Below, one piece after another: positions 1 through 8,518 of a stretch of DNA of 64,000 nucleotides (the stretch's first letter is position 1; each line of letters begins with the position of its first letter). Origin of the DNA: Rhodococcus sp. BP22 (GTDB taxonomy: Bacteria; Actinomycetota; Actinomycetes; Mycobacteriales; Mycobacteriaceae); contig NZ_JACFTB010000003.1 in NCBI RefSeq assembly GCF_014281965.1, positions 372,001-436,000 on the forward strand. The letters run 5' to 3'. The notes under the pieces are model-generated. The model did not search any database and had not been told where the DNA came from. It saw only the letters and a list, made by a program, of their open reading frames with translations. The position numbers and the translations under genes are program-made.

Positions 1-262
1 GGCGCAGGTAGACGTCGTGCGCGTCGATCGGTGCGTCGTCGAGCGAGGCGATGGTCGTTCGGACGGCGACGACGTCGACTCCGCGAGCCTCGTCCGGGCC
101 GACGAGGGCGGCGAACTCGGCGGGGATGTCCGACCCCTCGAGCCGCGTGGTGCCGACCGGCCCGTTTCCGCCCAGCTCGGGGCTGGGGTACCAGGTGTCG
201 AGGACGACTCCGCTGGTGGTGATGTTGGCAATGCCTATTGCTGATGCTCCCTGTGCGCTCAC
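1..262 (-). CDS. dapD: DapD, tetrahydrodipicolinate N-succinyltransferase (N-terminal part, cut by window edge)
   Basis: The complement of the first 262 bases reads as one open frame of about 87 codons from a GTG at 262, and continues beyond the window. The peptide has the actinobacterial DapD N-terminal pattern (GVVLDTWYPSPELG, GTTRLEGSDIP, VVAVRTTI, DAHDVYLR). DapD transfers succinate to tetrahydrodipicolinate in the succinylase branch of lysine and meso-diaminopimelate synthesis, feeding peptidoglycan. The next pathway enzyme gene examined here, dapE, lies just downstream on the other strand, as in mycobacteria. The catalytic left-handed beta-helix is outside the window. A -10-like hexamer precedes the GTG. 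Confidence 0.85.
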   Translation of the reverse strand, partial: MSAQGASAIGIANITTSGVVLDTWYPSPELGGNGPVGTTRLEGSDIPAEFAALVGPDEARGVDVVAVRTTIASLDDAPIDAHDVYLR

Positions 263-270
263 AGGTACCG

Positions 271-276
271 AGGATA
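271..276 (-). promoter_or_regulatory. -10 element of dapD
   Basis: On the minus strand TATCCT lies 8 nt before the GTG start at 262. This fits the actinobacterial TAnnnT consensus. A transcript starting about 7 nt downstream would have almost no leader. Confidence 0.4.
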
Positions 277-337
277 CGGCGTGCGTCGTCGAAGGCAGAA
301 GCGCGACGGCGACGGGCGTGCGTGCTAAACATGATTC

Positions 338-1291
338 ATGACTTTGGGGGCGCAATTCCGACGGTGGGGCACGGGTGCTGTAACGGCCGTATTGATCGCA
401 GGAGGAACAACGGTCTTGCAGGCGCCGACGGCGTCCGCGGCACCTGAGTGTGCTGCGGTGAGCGCACCACCGGTGAAGGTCGCCCAGATCGACGGGTCGG
501 CTCTCGAAGGGCTGGCGGTCGACGGGCAGGGCAGGCTCTACACGACCGATATAGTCACTGGCCGGGTCTACCGGATCGACGCGCCGGGCCAGGCTGCGTA
601 TCCCATCGCGACGGTGCCCAGCGGCGGCGGTGGCGCCCTTGCCTGGATGCCGGACGGCACCTTGCTCGTCGGGTACGGCGCCGATCCCCGCGTCTTCGTG
701 GGTGATCTCATCAAGGCTGCGGGCATCGTTCGGCTGAACATCGATACGCTCGAGCTCAGCCCGTTCGCGACGGGTTTGAGTGCCGCCAACGGCCTCGCGG
801 TCGCCGGCGATGGGACTGTATATGCGACCAACGATTTCGGGGGTCTCATCGGGCAGGTTCGCCCCGACGGATCGGTGAATTCCGAGTGGGCAAGGTTCCC
901 CAGCGCCAACGGCGCGGTGCTCGATCCTGCAGGCGAGTACCTGTATGTATCTCGGACCTTCGTGAACCCGGGGGTGAGCCGAATCCCGGTCGCCGATCCA
1001 TCGAGGCCGGAGAGCATTCTCGACCTGCCCGGTCTGGACGCGTTGAGCGCGCCGGACGGTCTGACACTGGACTCCGCAGGCCGCCCCGTCGTACCGTTCA
1101 ACGCCCGCGGGCAAGTAGTTCGCATCGATGCACCCGGGCAGTACTGCGTCCTCGGCAGCGGCATTCCGTTGTCGAGTGTTCTGATCTACGGCCGTGGTGA
1201 ACAGGGTTTCTCTGCTGGAAAGCTGTTCCGGGCAGGATTCGATGGCGCGGTGTACGAGATCCCCGGAGGCGCACTTCAGCGGCGGGAGTAG
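338..1291 (+). CDS. Secreted SMP-30/gluconolactonase-like beta-propeller protein
   Basis: This 317-residue protein starts with an export signal: a short basic stretch (RRW), a hydrophobic segment, and an ASA-A cleavage site near residue 34. The mature part has repeated blade-like motifs such as GLAVDGQGRLYTTD, GLAVAGDGTVYATND and GLTLDSAGRPVVP, typical of six-bladed SMP-30/gluconolactonase/LRE propellers. Such proteins hydrolyse lactones or act as binding scaffolds; the substrate here is unknown. No good Shine-Dalgarno precedes ATG 338, so the start is chosen from the signal peptide. It sits between dapD and dapE, but nothing in the sequence ties it to lysine synthesis. Confidence 0.7.
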   Translation: MTLGAQFRRWGTGAVTAVLIAGGTTVLQAPTASAAPECAAVSAPPVKVAQIDGSALEGLAVDGQGRLYTTDIVTGRVYRIDAPGQAAYPIATVPSGGGGALAWMPDGTLLVGYGADPRVFVGDLIKAAGIVRLNIDTLELSPFATGLSAANGLAVAGDGTVYATNDFGGLIGQVRPDGSVNSEWARFPSANGAVLDPAGEYLYVSRTFVNPGVSRIPVADPSRPESILDLPGLDALSAPDGLTLDSAGRPVVPFNARGQVVRIDAPGQYCVLGSGIPLSSVLIYGRGEQGFSAGKLFRAGFDGAVYEIPGGALQRRE

Positions 1292-1322
1292 CGGGAGTTG
1301 TGGCTGCGGAATGAGCTGGAAG

Positions 1323-1328
1323 TAGTCT
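1323..1328 (+). promoter_or_regulatory. -10 element of leaderless dapE
   Basis: TAGTCT is followed by six bases and then the GTG start at 1335. There is no Shine-Dalgarno at proper spacing, so transcription probably begins at the start codon. Confidence 0.5.
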
Positions 1329-1334
1329 CGTACG

Positions 1335-2432
1335 GTGAGTTCGTACCCGGCTTTGAATCTGCATTCCGACCCCATCGATCTGACAGCGGCGCTGGTGGAT
1401 ATACCCAGTGTTTCGCGGGAGGAGTCGGTGATCGCCGATGCGGTGGAGGCCGCGCTGCGTGAACAGACGGTCGGTTTCGAGATCATCCGGAGCGGTAATG
1501 CGGTTCTTGCGCGCACCGATCGTGGGCTTCCCAGTCGCGTGATGCTCGCCGGTCACCTCGATACCGTCCCGATCGCCGACAATGTGCCGAGCAGACGTGA
1601 ACGCGACAGTGTCGAGGGCGATGTTCTGCATGGTTGTGGCACGGTCGACATGAAGTCTGGTGACGCTGTCTTTCTTCATCTCGCCGCCACGATCGACGAC
1701 CCTGCGCACGACATCACGCTGGTGTTCTACGACTGTGAAGAGATCGACGCGACGCTCAACGGCCTGGGGCGGATCGAACGTGAGCTGCCGGAGTGGCTTG
1801 CGGCCGACGTGGCGATTCTCGGTGAGCCGTCCGGTGGATTCATCGAGGCGGGCTGCCAGGGCACGCTGCGAGTGCGGCTTTCGGCGGGTGGGACGAGAGC
1901 GCACAGTGCTCGATCGTGGCTGGGGGACAACGCAATTCACAAGTTCGGTGCTGTTCTCAACAGGTTGGCTGCATACAGTGCGCGAGAGGTGGACATCGAT
2001 GGCTGCTTGTACCGCGAAGGTCTGCAGGCTGTACGTATCTCCGGTGGCGTGGCCGGCAATGTCGTCCCCGACGCAGCCGAACTGGATGTGAACTTTCGCT
2101 TCGCCCCAGATCGGAGTGTCGAGCAGGCGATCGAGCACGTTCGTGACGTCGTCGACGGGCTCGATCTCGGATTCGAGGTCACCGATTCCTCACCCGGTGC
2201 GTTGCCTGGACTCGCCGCGCCTGCGGCTGCGGCGCTGATCGAGGCGGCCGGTGGCCGGTTTCGCGCCAAGTACGGCTGGACCGACGTGTCGCGGTTCTCG
2301 GCGCTCGGTATCCCGGCGGTCAACTACGGTCCTGGAGACCCGAACTTGGCGCACAAGCGCGACGAGCGAGTGCCCACCGAGCAGATCACGAACGTCACGG
2401 CAGTCCTGCGGGGATACCTGACCGCTGGATGA
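1335..2432 (+). CDS. dapE: Succinyl-diaminopimelate desuccinylase
   Basis: DapE hydrolyses N-succinyl-LL-diaminopimelate to LL-diaminopimelate and succinate in the cytoplasm. The 365-residue product is an M20-family zinc peptidase. Visible metal ligands are H74 and D76 in AGHLDTVP, D105 in [10 protein letters not shown]135/E136 in DCEEID, E164 in GEPSGG, and the late histidine in NLAHKRDE. The length matches actinobacterial DapE. The GTG start is fixed by a -10-like hexamer 6 nt upstream and by the conserved N-terminus. With dapD on the opposite strand it gives the same local arrangement as in M. tuberculosis. Confidence 0.93.
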   Translation: MSSYPALNLHSDPIDLTAALVDIPSVSREESVIADAVEAALREQTVGFEIIRSGNAVLARTDRGLPSRVMLAGHLDTVPIADNVPSRRERDSVEGDVLHGCGTVDMKSGDAVFLHLAATIDDPAHDITLVFYDCEEIDATLNGLGRIERELPEWLAADVAILGEPSGGFIEAGCQGTLRVRLSAGGTRAHSARSWLGDNAIHKFGAVLNRLAAYSAREVDIDGCLYREGLQAVRISGGVAGNVVPDAAELDVNFRFAPDRSVEQAIEHVRDVVDGLDLGFEVTDSSPGALPGLAAPAAAALIEAAGGRFRAKYGWTDVSRFSALGIPAVNYGPGDPNLAHKRDERVPTEQITNVTAVLRGYLTAG

Positions 2433-2461
2433 CCTGTGGTTCCGATCGCTAGTGGGCCGGA

Positions 2462-2467
2462 TAGCCT
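2462..2467 (+). promoter_or_regulatory. -10 element of leaderless LOG-family gene
   Basis: TAGCCT lies 7 nt before ATG 2475, with no Shine-Dalgarno between them. It matches the TAnnnT-N6/7-start arrangement seen at many other genes here. Confidence 0.5.
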
Positions 2468-2474
2468 GTAAGAC

Positions 2475-3212
2475 ATGGAGACGCCAGCGAGACGCAAGGG
2501 ACCGGTGACGTTGCGTCGCGGACGCAACACCGAGTCGTCGACCTCCGACCAGCGGTTGCTCGATCAGCGCGGAACGGGAAACTGGAATCACACCGACACG
2601 TGGCGGGTGCTGCGGATTCAGAGTGAGTTCGTCGAGGGTTTCGGCGCTCTCGCCGAGGTGCCGAGGGCGGTCTCGGTGTTCGGTTCGGCTCGAACCCCGC
2701 GTGATCACGATGAGTACAAGTCTGCCCGCGAGCTCGGAAGTGCGTTGGCGGTAGCGGGATTTGCGGTCATCACTGGCGGCGGCCCAGGAATCATGGAAGC
2801 TGCAAACCGCGGTGCGAGTAGCGTCGACGGCTACTCGATCGGGCTCGGCATCGAGCTGCCCTTCGAGCAGGGCCTCAACGATTGGGTCGATCTGGGTATC
2901 GACTTTCGGTACTTTTTCGTCCGTAAGACGATGTTCGTGAAGTACTCCCAGGCGTTCATCTGTCTCCCAGGCGGTTTCGGCACGCTCGACGAATTGTTCG
3001 AGGCTCTCACTCTGGTGCAGACGGGCAAAGTGACGCGCTTCCCGATTATCCTGATCGGCACCGAGTTCTGGTCCGGTCTCATCAGTTGGATCAAGGACAC
3101 ACTGGTCGCGCAAGGCAAGATCTCCTCGGCCGACCTGGACCTTATTCGTTGTACCGACAGCGTCGAGGAAGCCGTGCAGATCGTGAGCAGTGTTTGCGGA
3201 GAGTCGGAGTGA
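2475..3212 (+). CDS. TIGR00730/LOG-family Rossmann-fold nucleotide hydrolase, longer paralogue
   Basis: This 245-residue protein belongs to the LOG family, often misnamed lysine decarboxylase. The nucleotide-binding signature is GGGPGIMEAAN (about residues 101-111) and the catalytic motif PGGFGTLDE (165-173). Family members cleave ribose-5-phosphate from nucleoside 5'-monophosphates, including cytokinin nucleotides. The first 60 residues (basic, with NWNHTDTWRVLRIQSEFVEG) form an extension absent from the short type. The stop codon overlaps the start of a second LOG paralogue, so the two are co-expressed. The true substrate is not evident. Confidence 0.85.
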   Translation: METPARRKGPVTLRRGRNTESSTSDQRLLDQRGTGNWNHTDTWRVLRIQSEFVEGFGALAEVPRAVSVFGSARTPRDHDEYKSARELGSALAVAGFAVITGGGPGIMEAANRGASSVDGYSIGLGIELPFEQGLNDWVDLGIDFRYFFVRKTMFVKYSQAFICLPGGFGTLDELFEALTLVQTGKVTRFPIILIGTEFWSGLISWIKDTLVAQGKISSADLDLIRCTDSVEEAVQIVSSVCGESE

Positions 3213-3760
3213 GCGAAGCTGTCGTAATCAGGGTGTGCGTCTACTGTGCGTCCGGGCCGGTGGATCCTTCGTTTCTCGAGCTGGCGCGTGAACTCGGTAC
3301 CGCGATCGGTCAACGGGGATGGCAGTTGGTCTCCGGTGGCGGGAACGTCTCGATGATGGGAGCGGTAGCCGAATCGGCGCGGGCTGCAGGTGCTTTCACC
3401 GTCGGAGTCATCCCGAAAGCTCTCGTCCATCGAGAGGTCGCCGACGTCGACGCCGATGAATTGATCGTCACCGACACCATGCGTGAGCGCAAGAAGATCA
3501 TGGAAGACCGAGCCGACGCGTTCATCGCGCTACCCGGTGGCATCGGAACCTTGGAGGAACTGTTCGAAACCTGGACGGCGGGGTATCTGGGCATGCATGA
3601 CAAGCCCGTCGTACTACTGGATCCAACGGACCATTACGCGGGCCTGTTGCAGTGGCTCGATGGGTTGTCCTCGACGGGATTCGTTCAGCAGCGGGCACTG
3701 GACAAGCTGATCAGGACCGCCACGATCGGCGATGCGCTAGCCGCCTGTTCTCCACGATGA
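3209..3760 (+). CDS. LOG-family protein (cytokinin riboside 5'-monophosphate phosphoribohydrolase type)
   Basis: The 183-residue protein is the short canonical LOG type. It has SGGGNVSMMG (about 42-51), the MRERK motif (91-95) and PGGIGTLEE (109-117), which together form the nucleotide-cleaving active site. It corresponds to Rv1205 of M. tuberculosis, whose homologues release free cytokinin bases from their riboside monophosphates. The GTG start overlaps the upstream TGA (GTGA), indicating translational coupling. An in-frame extension upstream to 3086 is rejected because it lies inside the previous gene. A housekeeping nucleotide-salvage role is as likely as cytokinin production. Confidence 0.88.
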   Translation: MSEAVVIRVCVYCASGPVDPSFLELARELGTAIGQRGWQLVSGGGNVSMMGAVAESARAAGAFTVGVIPKALVHREVADVDADELIVTDTMRERKKIMEDRADAFIALPGGIGTLEELFETWTAGYLGMHDKPVVLLDPTDHYAGLLQWLDGLSSTGFVQQRALDKLIRTATIGDALAACSPR

Positions 3761-3768
3761 AACCAAAG

Positions 3769-3789
3769 GTTACTCTGGAGTAAGGTAAC
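3769..3789 (+). promoter_or_regulatory. Nested inverted repeat (candidate operator) and -10 of fadD6
   Basis: TTACT(3770-3774)-CTGG-AGTAA(3779-3783) is a perfect short palindrome, nested in an outer GTTAC(3769-3773)/GTAAC(3785-3789). A TAnnnT hexamer, TAAGGT at 3781-3786, overlaps the right arm. A repressor bound here would block the promoter. TetR-type fatty-acid regulators use sites of this form, but the regulator is unknown. Confidence 0.4.
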
Positions 3790-3817
3790 AGGGATCACAT
3801 AGCTCGAAGGGGACTCC

Positions 3818-5593
3818 ATGGCTGTCGATGCCCGTCAGAAAATTGGCCTGACCGACCTCGCGGTCGCGTTGCCGAAAATGGTGACGGAGGTGCCGAGCAT
3901 GCTGCGCGGTGTCCTCGGCTTTACTCGCAAACCTCATCACAAGGCCTCGATCGGCCTGGTGTTCCAGGATGCCGCTGCCAAGCACGGAGACCGACCTTTC
4001 GTGCGATTCGAAGGTGAATCGGTGTCGTACGCCGACGCCAACGCGATGGTCAATCGGTATGCCCATGTATTCACCGACCTGGGCGTAAAGCGCGGCGACG
4101 TGGTCGGTGTGCTCAGCAAGAACAGGCCGGAGGCGCTTTTCGCGGCCCTCGCTGCCGTCAAGCTCGGCGCTACCGCAGGAATGCTCAACTACAACCAGCG
4201 GGGCAACGTCCTCGAACACAGCCTCGGCATCTTGTCGGCGACCGTTCTTGTCCTCGACGAAAACGCTCAGGAAGCGCTCGACTCGTTGGACAACGCTCCA
4301 GAGGCGGGCGTGGTTCTGCCGATGCGCGAGCTTGCCGAACTCGCGGCGGATGCCAGCGCGGACAACCCGTCGGTGACTGCGCAGATCCAGGCCAAAGAAA
4401 ATGCCTTCTACATTTTCACCTCAGGCACCACCGGCCTGCCGAAGGCAAGTTTGATGAGCCATTTTCGCTGGCTCAAGTCGATGTCCGGGCTGGGCAATAT
4501 GGGTGTGCGTCTGCGCAAAGACGACGTCATCTACTGCTGCCTGCCGCTCTATCACAACAATGCGCTGACGGTGACGCTGTCATCGGTCCTCGCCGGCGGT
4601 GCGGCGATGGCCATCGGTAAACAGTTCTCGGTCAGCAACTTCTGGGAAGACGTCAAGGTCAACAAGGCGACCGCGTTCACCTACATCGGCGAACTGTGCC
4701 GCTACCTGCTGACTCAGGAGAAGCGGCCGGACGACCGAGACAACACGATCGAGCTCATCGTCGGCAACGGCTTACGCCCCGAGATCTGGGAAGAGTTCAC
4801 CGAGCGTTTCGGAATCTCGCGCGTTGCGGAGTTCTACGGCGCGAGCGAATGCAACATTGCGTTCATCAATGCTCTGAACATGAAGAAGACTGCAGGCATC
4901 TGCCCACTGCCGTATGCCGTCGTCGAATACGACGAGGAGTCGGGCAAGGCGAAGCGCGGAAGCAACGGCCGACTCCGCAAGGTCGGAAGCGGCGAAGTAG
5001 GTCTGTTGTTGTCGAAGGTCACCGACCGCGCACCGTTCGACGGTTACTCCGACGACGAGGCGACGGAGAAGAAACTCGTCCGAGACGGGTTCAAAGATGG
5101 AGACTGCTGGTTCGACACCGGCGACCTGGTCCGGCATCAGGGTTGGATGCACGTCGCGTTCGTCGACCGACTCGGTGACACCTTTCGGTGGAAGGGAGAG
5201 AACGTCGCGACGACGCAGGTCGAGGGCGCGCTCGGCGGACACCCATCGGTGGACGGTGTGGTCGTCTACGGCGTCGACATCGAAGGAACCGACGGCAAGG
5301 CAGGTATGGCTGCGGTGACGTTGCGTGACGGTGAGAGCTTCGATGGAAAATCGGTCGCCGAGCATCTCTACGACAAACTGCCCTCGTACGCGGTTCCGCT
5401 GTTCGTCCGTGTCGTGGACAGTCTCGAGCAGACCTCGACGTTCAAGAGCCAGAAGGTTGCTCTGCGAAAGCTCGGCTACGGCGACGACTCCGATGCCGAA
5501 CTGTACGTACTCCGCGGCAAGTCCGGTGGATACGACAAGGCGTACGACGGATACGTCGACGAAGTAGCTGCAGGGAAGGCCCCCAAAGGTTAG
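3818..5593 (+). CDS. fadD6: Long-chain acyl-CoA synthetase (FadD6-type)
   Basis: FadD6 activates long-chain fatty acids to acyl-CoA via an acyl-AMP intermediate, for uptake-coupled degradation or lipid assembly. The 591-residue protein has the AMP-binding P-loop TSGTTGLPK (201-209), the YGASECN motif, and the hinge/catalytic region GDTFRWKGENVATTQVE. The lack of N-terminal membrane segments, and its length, fit the fatty-acid-transport (SLC27-like) type. ATG 3818 follows an AAGGGGA Shine-Dalgarno. It is a stand-alone gene by spacing, behind its own palindromic promoter region, in the same position as Rv1206. Confidence 0.9.
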   Translation: MAVDARQKIGLTDLAVALPKMVTEVPSMLRGVLGFTRKPHHKASIGLVFQDAAAKHGDRPFVRFEGESVSYADANAMVNRYAHVFTDLGVKRGDVVGVLSKNRPEALFAALAAVKLGATAGMLNYNQRGNVLEHSLGILSATVLVLDENAQEALDSLDNAPEAGVVLPMRELAELAADASADNPSVTAQIQAKENAFYIFTSGTTGLPKASLMSHFRWLKSMSGLGNMGVRLRKDDVIYCCLPLYHNNALTVTLSSVLAGGAAMAIGKQFSVSNFWEDVKVNKATAFTYIGELCRYLLTQEKRPDDRDNTIELIVGNGLRPEIWEEFTERFGISRVAEFYGASECNIAFINALNMKKTAGICPLPYAVVEYDEESGKAKRGSNGRLRKVGSGEVGLLLSKVTDRAPFDGYSDDEATEKKLVRDGFKDGDCWFDTGDLVRHQGWMHVAFVDRLGDTFRWKGENVATTQVEGALGGHPSVDGVVVYGVDIEGTDGKAGMAAVTLRDGESFDGKSVAEHLYDKLPSYAVPLFVRVVDSLEQTSTFKSQKVALRKLGYGDDSDAELYVLRGKSGGYDKAYDGYVDEVAAGKAPKG

Positions 5594-5705
5594 GGGAGAA
5601 GCGATGCGGTCAGTGTGACTTCCAGCCACTGGCCGAATCTGTCTTCTCGACCAGCCCGAACGGCCGCGCAGCATTCGGTGTGTGCAGGGATGCCACTATT
5701 GATTC

Positions 5706-6566
5706 ATGAGCACCCTTTGCGGCAAACCGGTCGCCACCGACCGCGCACTCGTCATGGCGATTGTGAACCGCACCCCGGATTCGTTCTACGACAAAGGTGC
5801 GAATTTCACCGACGACGCGGCCATGGCGTCGGTGCACCGCGCTGTCGCGGAGGGCGCGGACCTGGTCGATATCGGCGGAGTCAAAGCCGGACCCGGTGAT
5901 GTGGTCGACGTGGCCGAGGAAATTCGCCGCGTGATTCCGTTCGTCGAAGCCATTCGAGGCGAGTACCCCGATCTGCTGATCAGTGTCGATACCTGGCGTA
6001 GCGAGGTAGCAAGGCTCGCGTGCGGAGTCGGTGCAGATCTGATCAACGACACCTGGGCGGGGGCCGATCCTGATCTCGTTGCGGTCGCTGCAGAAGAGGG
6101 CGTCGGGATCGTGTGTTCACACACCGGAGGCGCGACGCCACGCACGCGTCCGCACCGCGTTCGATACACCGATGTGGTCGCCGACGTCGTCGCCGAAGTG
6201 ACGACAGCAGCAGAAGCGGCGCTTGCCGCCGGAGTTCGCCGCGACTCGATTCTGATCGATCCGACCCACGATTTCGGAAAAAACACCTATCACGGGCTCG
6301 AGTTGTTGCGGCGAGTGGACGTTCTTGTAAACACCGGATGGCCAGTGCTCATGGCGCTGAGCAACAAGGATTTCATAGGCGAGACTCTAGGTGTAGAACT
6401 CGCCGACCGGTTGGAGGGAACATTGGCAGCGACAGCATTGGCCGCAGCAGGCGGAGCTCGCATGTTCCGAGTGCACGAGGTCGCATCGACCAGAAGAGTC
6501 GTGGACATGGTTGCCGCGATTCTGGGGACGAGGATTCCCGAACGAACCGTCAGGGGGCTCGCATGA
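5706..6566 (+). CDS. folP2: FolP2, dihydropteroate-synthase-like protein of the gpgS operon
   Basis: The 286-residue TIM-barrel protein resembles dihydropteroate synthase. However, the signature loops differ: MAIVNRTPDSFYDKG replaces the usual MGILNVTPDSFSDGG, and DIGGVKAGPG replaces DIGGESTRPG, removing the Ser-Thr-Arg loop that contacts p-aminobenzoate. The same changes occur in mycobacterial FolP2 (Rv1207), which from memory is reported to lack DHPS activity. It overlaps gpgS by ATGA, so it is translationally coupled to glucosylglycerate synthesis. A true folate role is doubtful, and its substrate is unknown. Confidence 0.85.
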   Translation: MSTLCGKPVATDRALVMAIVNRTPDSFYDKGANFTDDAAMASVHRAVAEGADLVDIGGVKAGPGDVVDVAEEIRRVIPFVEAIRGEYPDLLISVDTWRSEVARLACGVGADLINDTWAGADPDLVAVAAEEGVGIVCSHTGGATPRTRPHRVRYTDVVADVVAEVTTAAEAALAAGVRRDSILIDPTHDFGKNTYHGLELLRRVDVLVNTGWPVLMALSNKDFIGETLGVELADRLEGTLAATALAAAGGARMFRVHEVASTRRVVDMVAAILGTRIPERTVRGLA

Positions 6567-7495
6567 CGTTGGCCGACAGAACGGCTGTGAGGGAATCGTG
6601 GGCGGCCTCGCACAGTTGGGATGAACCGTCGTGGTCTCTGGCGGAGCTGGAAGCCGCGAAGAAGGGCCGAACCGTCTCGGTGGTTCTACCCGCCCTCAAC
6701 GAAGAACAGACCGTGGCCGCGGTCATCGACACGATCCACCCGTTGCTGGGAGGTCTGGTCGACGAACTGATCGTCTTGGACTCCGGGTCCACCGACGCCA
6801 CGGCCGAACGTGCAAGAGCAGCCGGTGCACGCGTGATCAGTCGAGAGGAAGCAATTCCAGGACTCGAACCAGTGCCCGGCAAAGGCGAAGTGCTGTGGCG
6901 CGCTGTCGCGGCGTCGACCGGTGACCTCATCGCCTTCGTGGACTCCGACCTCATCAATCCCGATCCGGCCTTCGTCCCGAAGCTGCTGGGACCGTTGTTG
7001 ACGGTCGAGGGAATCCATCTGGTGAAGGGGTATTACCGGCGCCCGTTACGGGTGAGCGGCGGCGAGGACGCCAACGGTGGAGGACGGGTCACCGAGCTCG
7101 TCGCCCGCCCCATGCTGGCGGCTATGCGTCCGGAATTGACCAGCGTGATCCAACCGCTCGGTGGTGAGTACGCCGGCACCCGCGAGCTGTTGTCTGCCGT
7201 CCCGTTCGCGCCCGGCTACGGCGTCGAGATCGGACTGCTGCTCGATACCTACGATCGGCTCGGCCTCGACGCAATCGGCCAGGTCAATCTCGGTGTACGC
7301 AAGCATCGGAACCGTCCGCTCGTCGAACTCGGTGCCATGAGTCGTCAGATCGTCGGCACCATGCTCGGGCGATGCGGAATCCCGGACTCGGGTGCCGGGC
7401 TGACACAGTTTCGCGTCGACGGGGACTCGTTCGTCCCGTTCTCGACGGAGGTCTCGTTGGAGGATCGACCGGCAATCAACACCTTGCACGTGTGA
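6563..7495 (+). CDS. gpgS: Glucosyl-3-phosphoglycerate synthase
   Basis: GpgS transfers glucose from an NDP-glucose to 3-phosphoglycerate, the first step towards glucosylglycerate and methylglucose lipopolysaccharide, which modulates fatty-acid synthesis. The 310-residue protein shows a GT-A fold: SVVLPALNEEQTVAAV near residue 40, the metal-binding DSD in FVDSDLINPD near 125, and the late HRNRPL segment. The ATG at 6563 overlaps the folP2 stop (ATGA). A longer in-frame reading back to 6113 is rejected because it runs inside folP2. Nearby glgA/glgC also supply alpha-glucan chemistry. Confidence 0.92.
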   Translation: MTLADRTAVRESWAASHSWDEPSWSLAELEAAKKGRTVSVVLPALNEEQTVAAVIDTIHPLLGGLVDELIVLDSGSTDATAERARAAGARVISREEAIPGLEPVPGKGEVLWRAVAASTGDLIAFVDSDLINPDPAFVPKLLGPLLTVEGIHLVKGYYRRPLRVSGGEDANGGGRVTELVARPMLAAMRPELTSVIQPLGGEYAGTRELLSAVPFAPGYGVEIGLLLDTYDRLGLDAIGQVNLGVRKHRNRPLVELGAMSRQIVGTMLGRCGIPDSGAGLTQFRVDGDSFVPFSTEVSLEDRPAINTLHV

Positions 7496-7524
7496 CGGGC
7501 AGGGCTGCGTGAGACGATCGGTCC

Positions 7525-7815
7525 ATGCTGACGCTCCTTCTATACGTCGTCATCATCGCCGTGATCGCAGCCCTGCTCTTCTTCGTGGCAAGCGTCGTGT
7601 TCGGACGCGGTGAAGAACTCGGCCCGCTACCCGAAGGCACCACCGCCACGGTGCTGCCCGCAGAAGGTGTGACCGGCGACGATGTCCGAACGCTGAAATT
7701 TCAGCAAACGGTGCGTGGCTACAAGCAGAGCGAAGTCGATTGGGCCCTCGACCGGTTGGGTGCCGAGATCGATCTGCTGCGGTCCGCTCTGGCAGCAGCG
7801 AAGTCCGAGGAATGA
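7525..7815 (+). CDS. Small membrane-anchored DivIVA-domain protein
   Basis: This 96-residue protein has one N-terminal transmembrane helix (about residues 3-25) and a C-terminal DivIVA-like segment, LKFQQTVRGYKQSEVDWALD, followed by a short helix. DivIVA domains sense curved membrane or recruit polar growth machinery in actinobacteria. It matches Rv1209 in position. It starts 29 nt after gpgS and its stop overlaps the tag start, so it lies within the folP2-gpgS-tag operon. A weak -10-like GACGAT sits 6 nt before ATG 7525. Its role at the pole or septum is inferred only from the domain. Confidence 0.75.
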   Translation: MLTLLLYVVIIAVIAALLFFVASVVFGRGEELGPLPEGTTATVLPAEGVTGDDVRTLKFQQTVRGYKQSEVDWALDRLGAEIDLLRSALAAAKSEE

Positions 7816-8420
7816 CGGCGATACCCGGACCGGACGGTCTACTGCGCTGTCCATGGGGTGCTACGGCAGACGACCTCTATCGGGAGTATCACGACACCGA
7901 ATGGGGCCGGGAAGTTCACGGCAGGGATGCCTTGTACGAGCGACTGTGCCTCGAATCGTTCCAATCCGGCCTGTCGTGGATAACCATCTTGCGTAAACGG
8001 GAGAGCTTTCGTCGCGCGTTCGCGGGTTTCGACCCGGAGAAGGTCGCGAGCTTCGGCGAGGACGACGTCGCCCGACTGATGGCCGATGCCTCCATCGTCC
8101 GCAACAAGGCCAAGATCGCCGCAACGATAGCCAACGCGCGGGTCGTCCTCGACCTGGTTGGAACCGATCTCGACACTCTGCTGTGGTCGTTCGCGATCCC
8201 GCCGCGACCGAGCCGGCTCGCCGACGCCTCGGAGGTGCCGGCGGTGACCGCGGAGTCGACGGCGATGGCCGCCGACCTCAAGCGTCGTGGCCTGCGGTTC
8301 TTCGGACCGACAACGGCCTACGCCCTGATGCAGGCCACCGGAATGGTGGACGATCACCTGTCCGGTTGTCTGATGCCAGCCCTCAATACCGACTCCAGTT
8401 CCCGATATCGGCCTCGATAG
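7812..8420 (+). CDS. tag: DNA-3-methyladenine glycosylase I
   Basis: Tag excises 3-methyladenine from alkylated DNA. The 202-residue protein has the family marks RCPWG near the N-terminus, YHDTEWGREVHG (about 26-37), the substrate-site LESFQSGLSW, and the C-terminal zinc ligands in DDHLSGC. The ATG at 7812 overlaps the preceding TGA (ATGA). A strong intrinsic terminator follows 22 nt after the stop, so this is the last gene of the folP2 operon. It corresponds to tagA (Rv1210). Confidence 0.92.
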   Translation: MTAIPGPDGLLRCPWGATADDLYREYHDTEWGREVHGRDALYERLCLESFQSGLSWITILRKRESFRRAFAGFDPEKVASFGEDDVARLMADASIVRNKAKIAATIANARVVLDLVGTDLDTLLWSFAIPPRPSRLADASEVPAVTAESTAMAADLKRRGLRFFGPTTAYALMQATGMVDDHLSGCLMPALNTDSSSRYRPR

Positions 8421-8442
8421 GGAAGAATAGTGTTCAAGAACC

Positions 8443-8472
8443 TTTCTCGCCCTGCGGCGAGAAATCTTTTTT
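8443..8472 (+). terminator. Intrinsic terminator after tag
   Basis: A 9-bp perfect stem (8443-8451 with 8456-8464) has a 4-nt loop and is followed by TCTTTTTT (8465-8472). It is the clearest canonical Rho-independent terminator in the first 30 kb. Confidence 0.92.
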
Positions 8473-8518
8473 GGCCGAGGCGCAGTGCAGTGTGGCGCAG
8501 ATCTGGAGGGAGCAGAGG

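Noticed and set aside
2475-3760. Lysine decarboxylase annotation for the two Rossmann-fold genes
   Set aside because: The PGGxGT-x-x-E motif belongs to LOG nucleotide hydrolases; no PLP-binding lysine motif is present.
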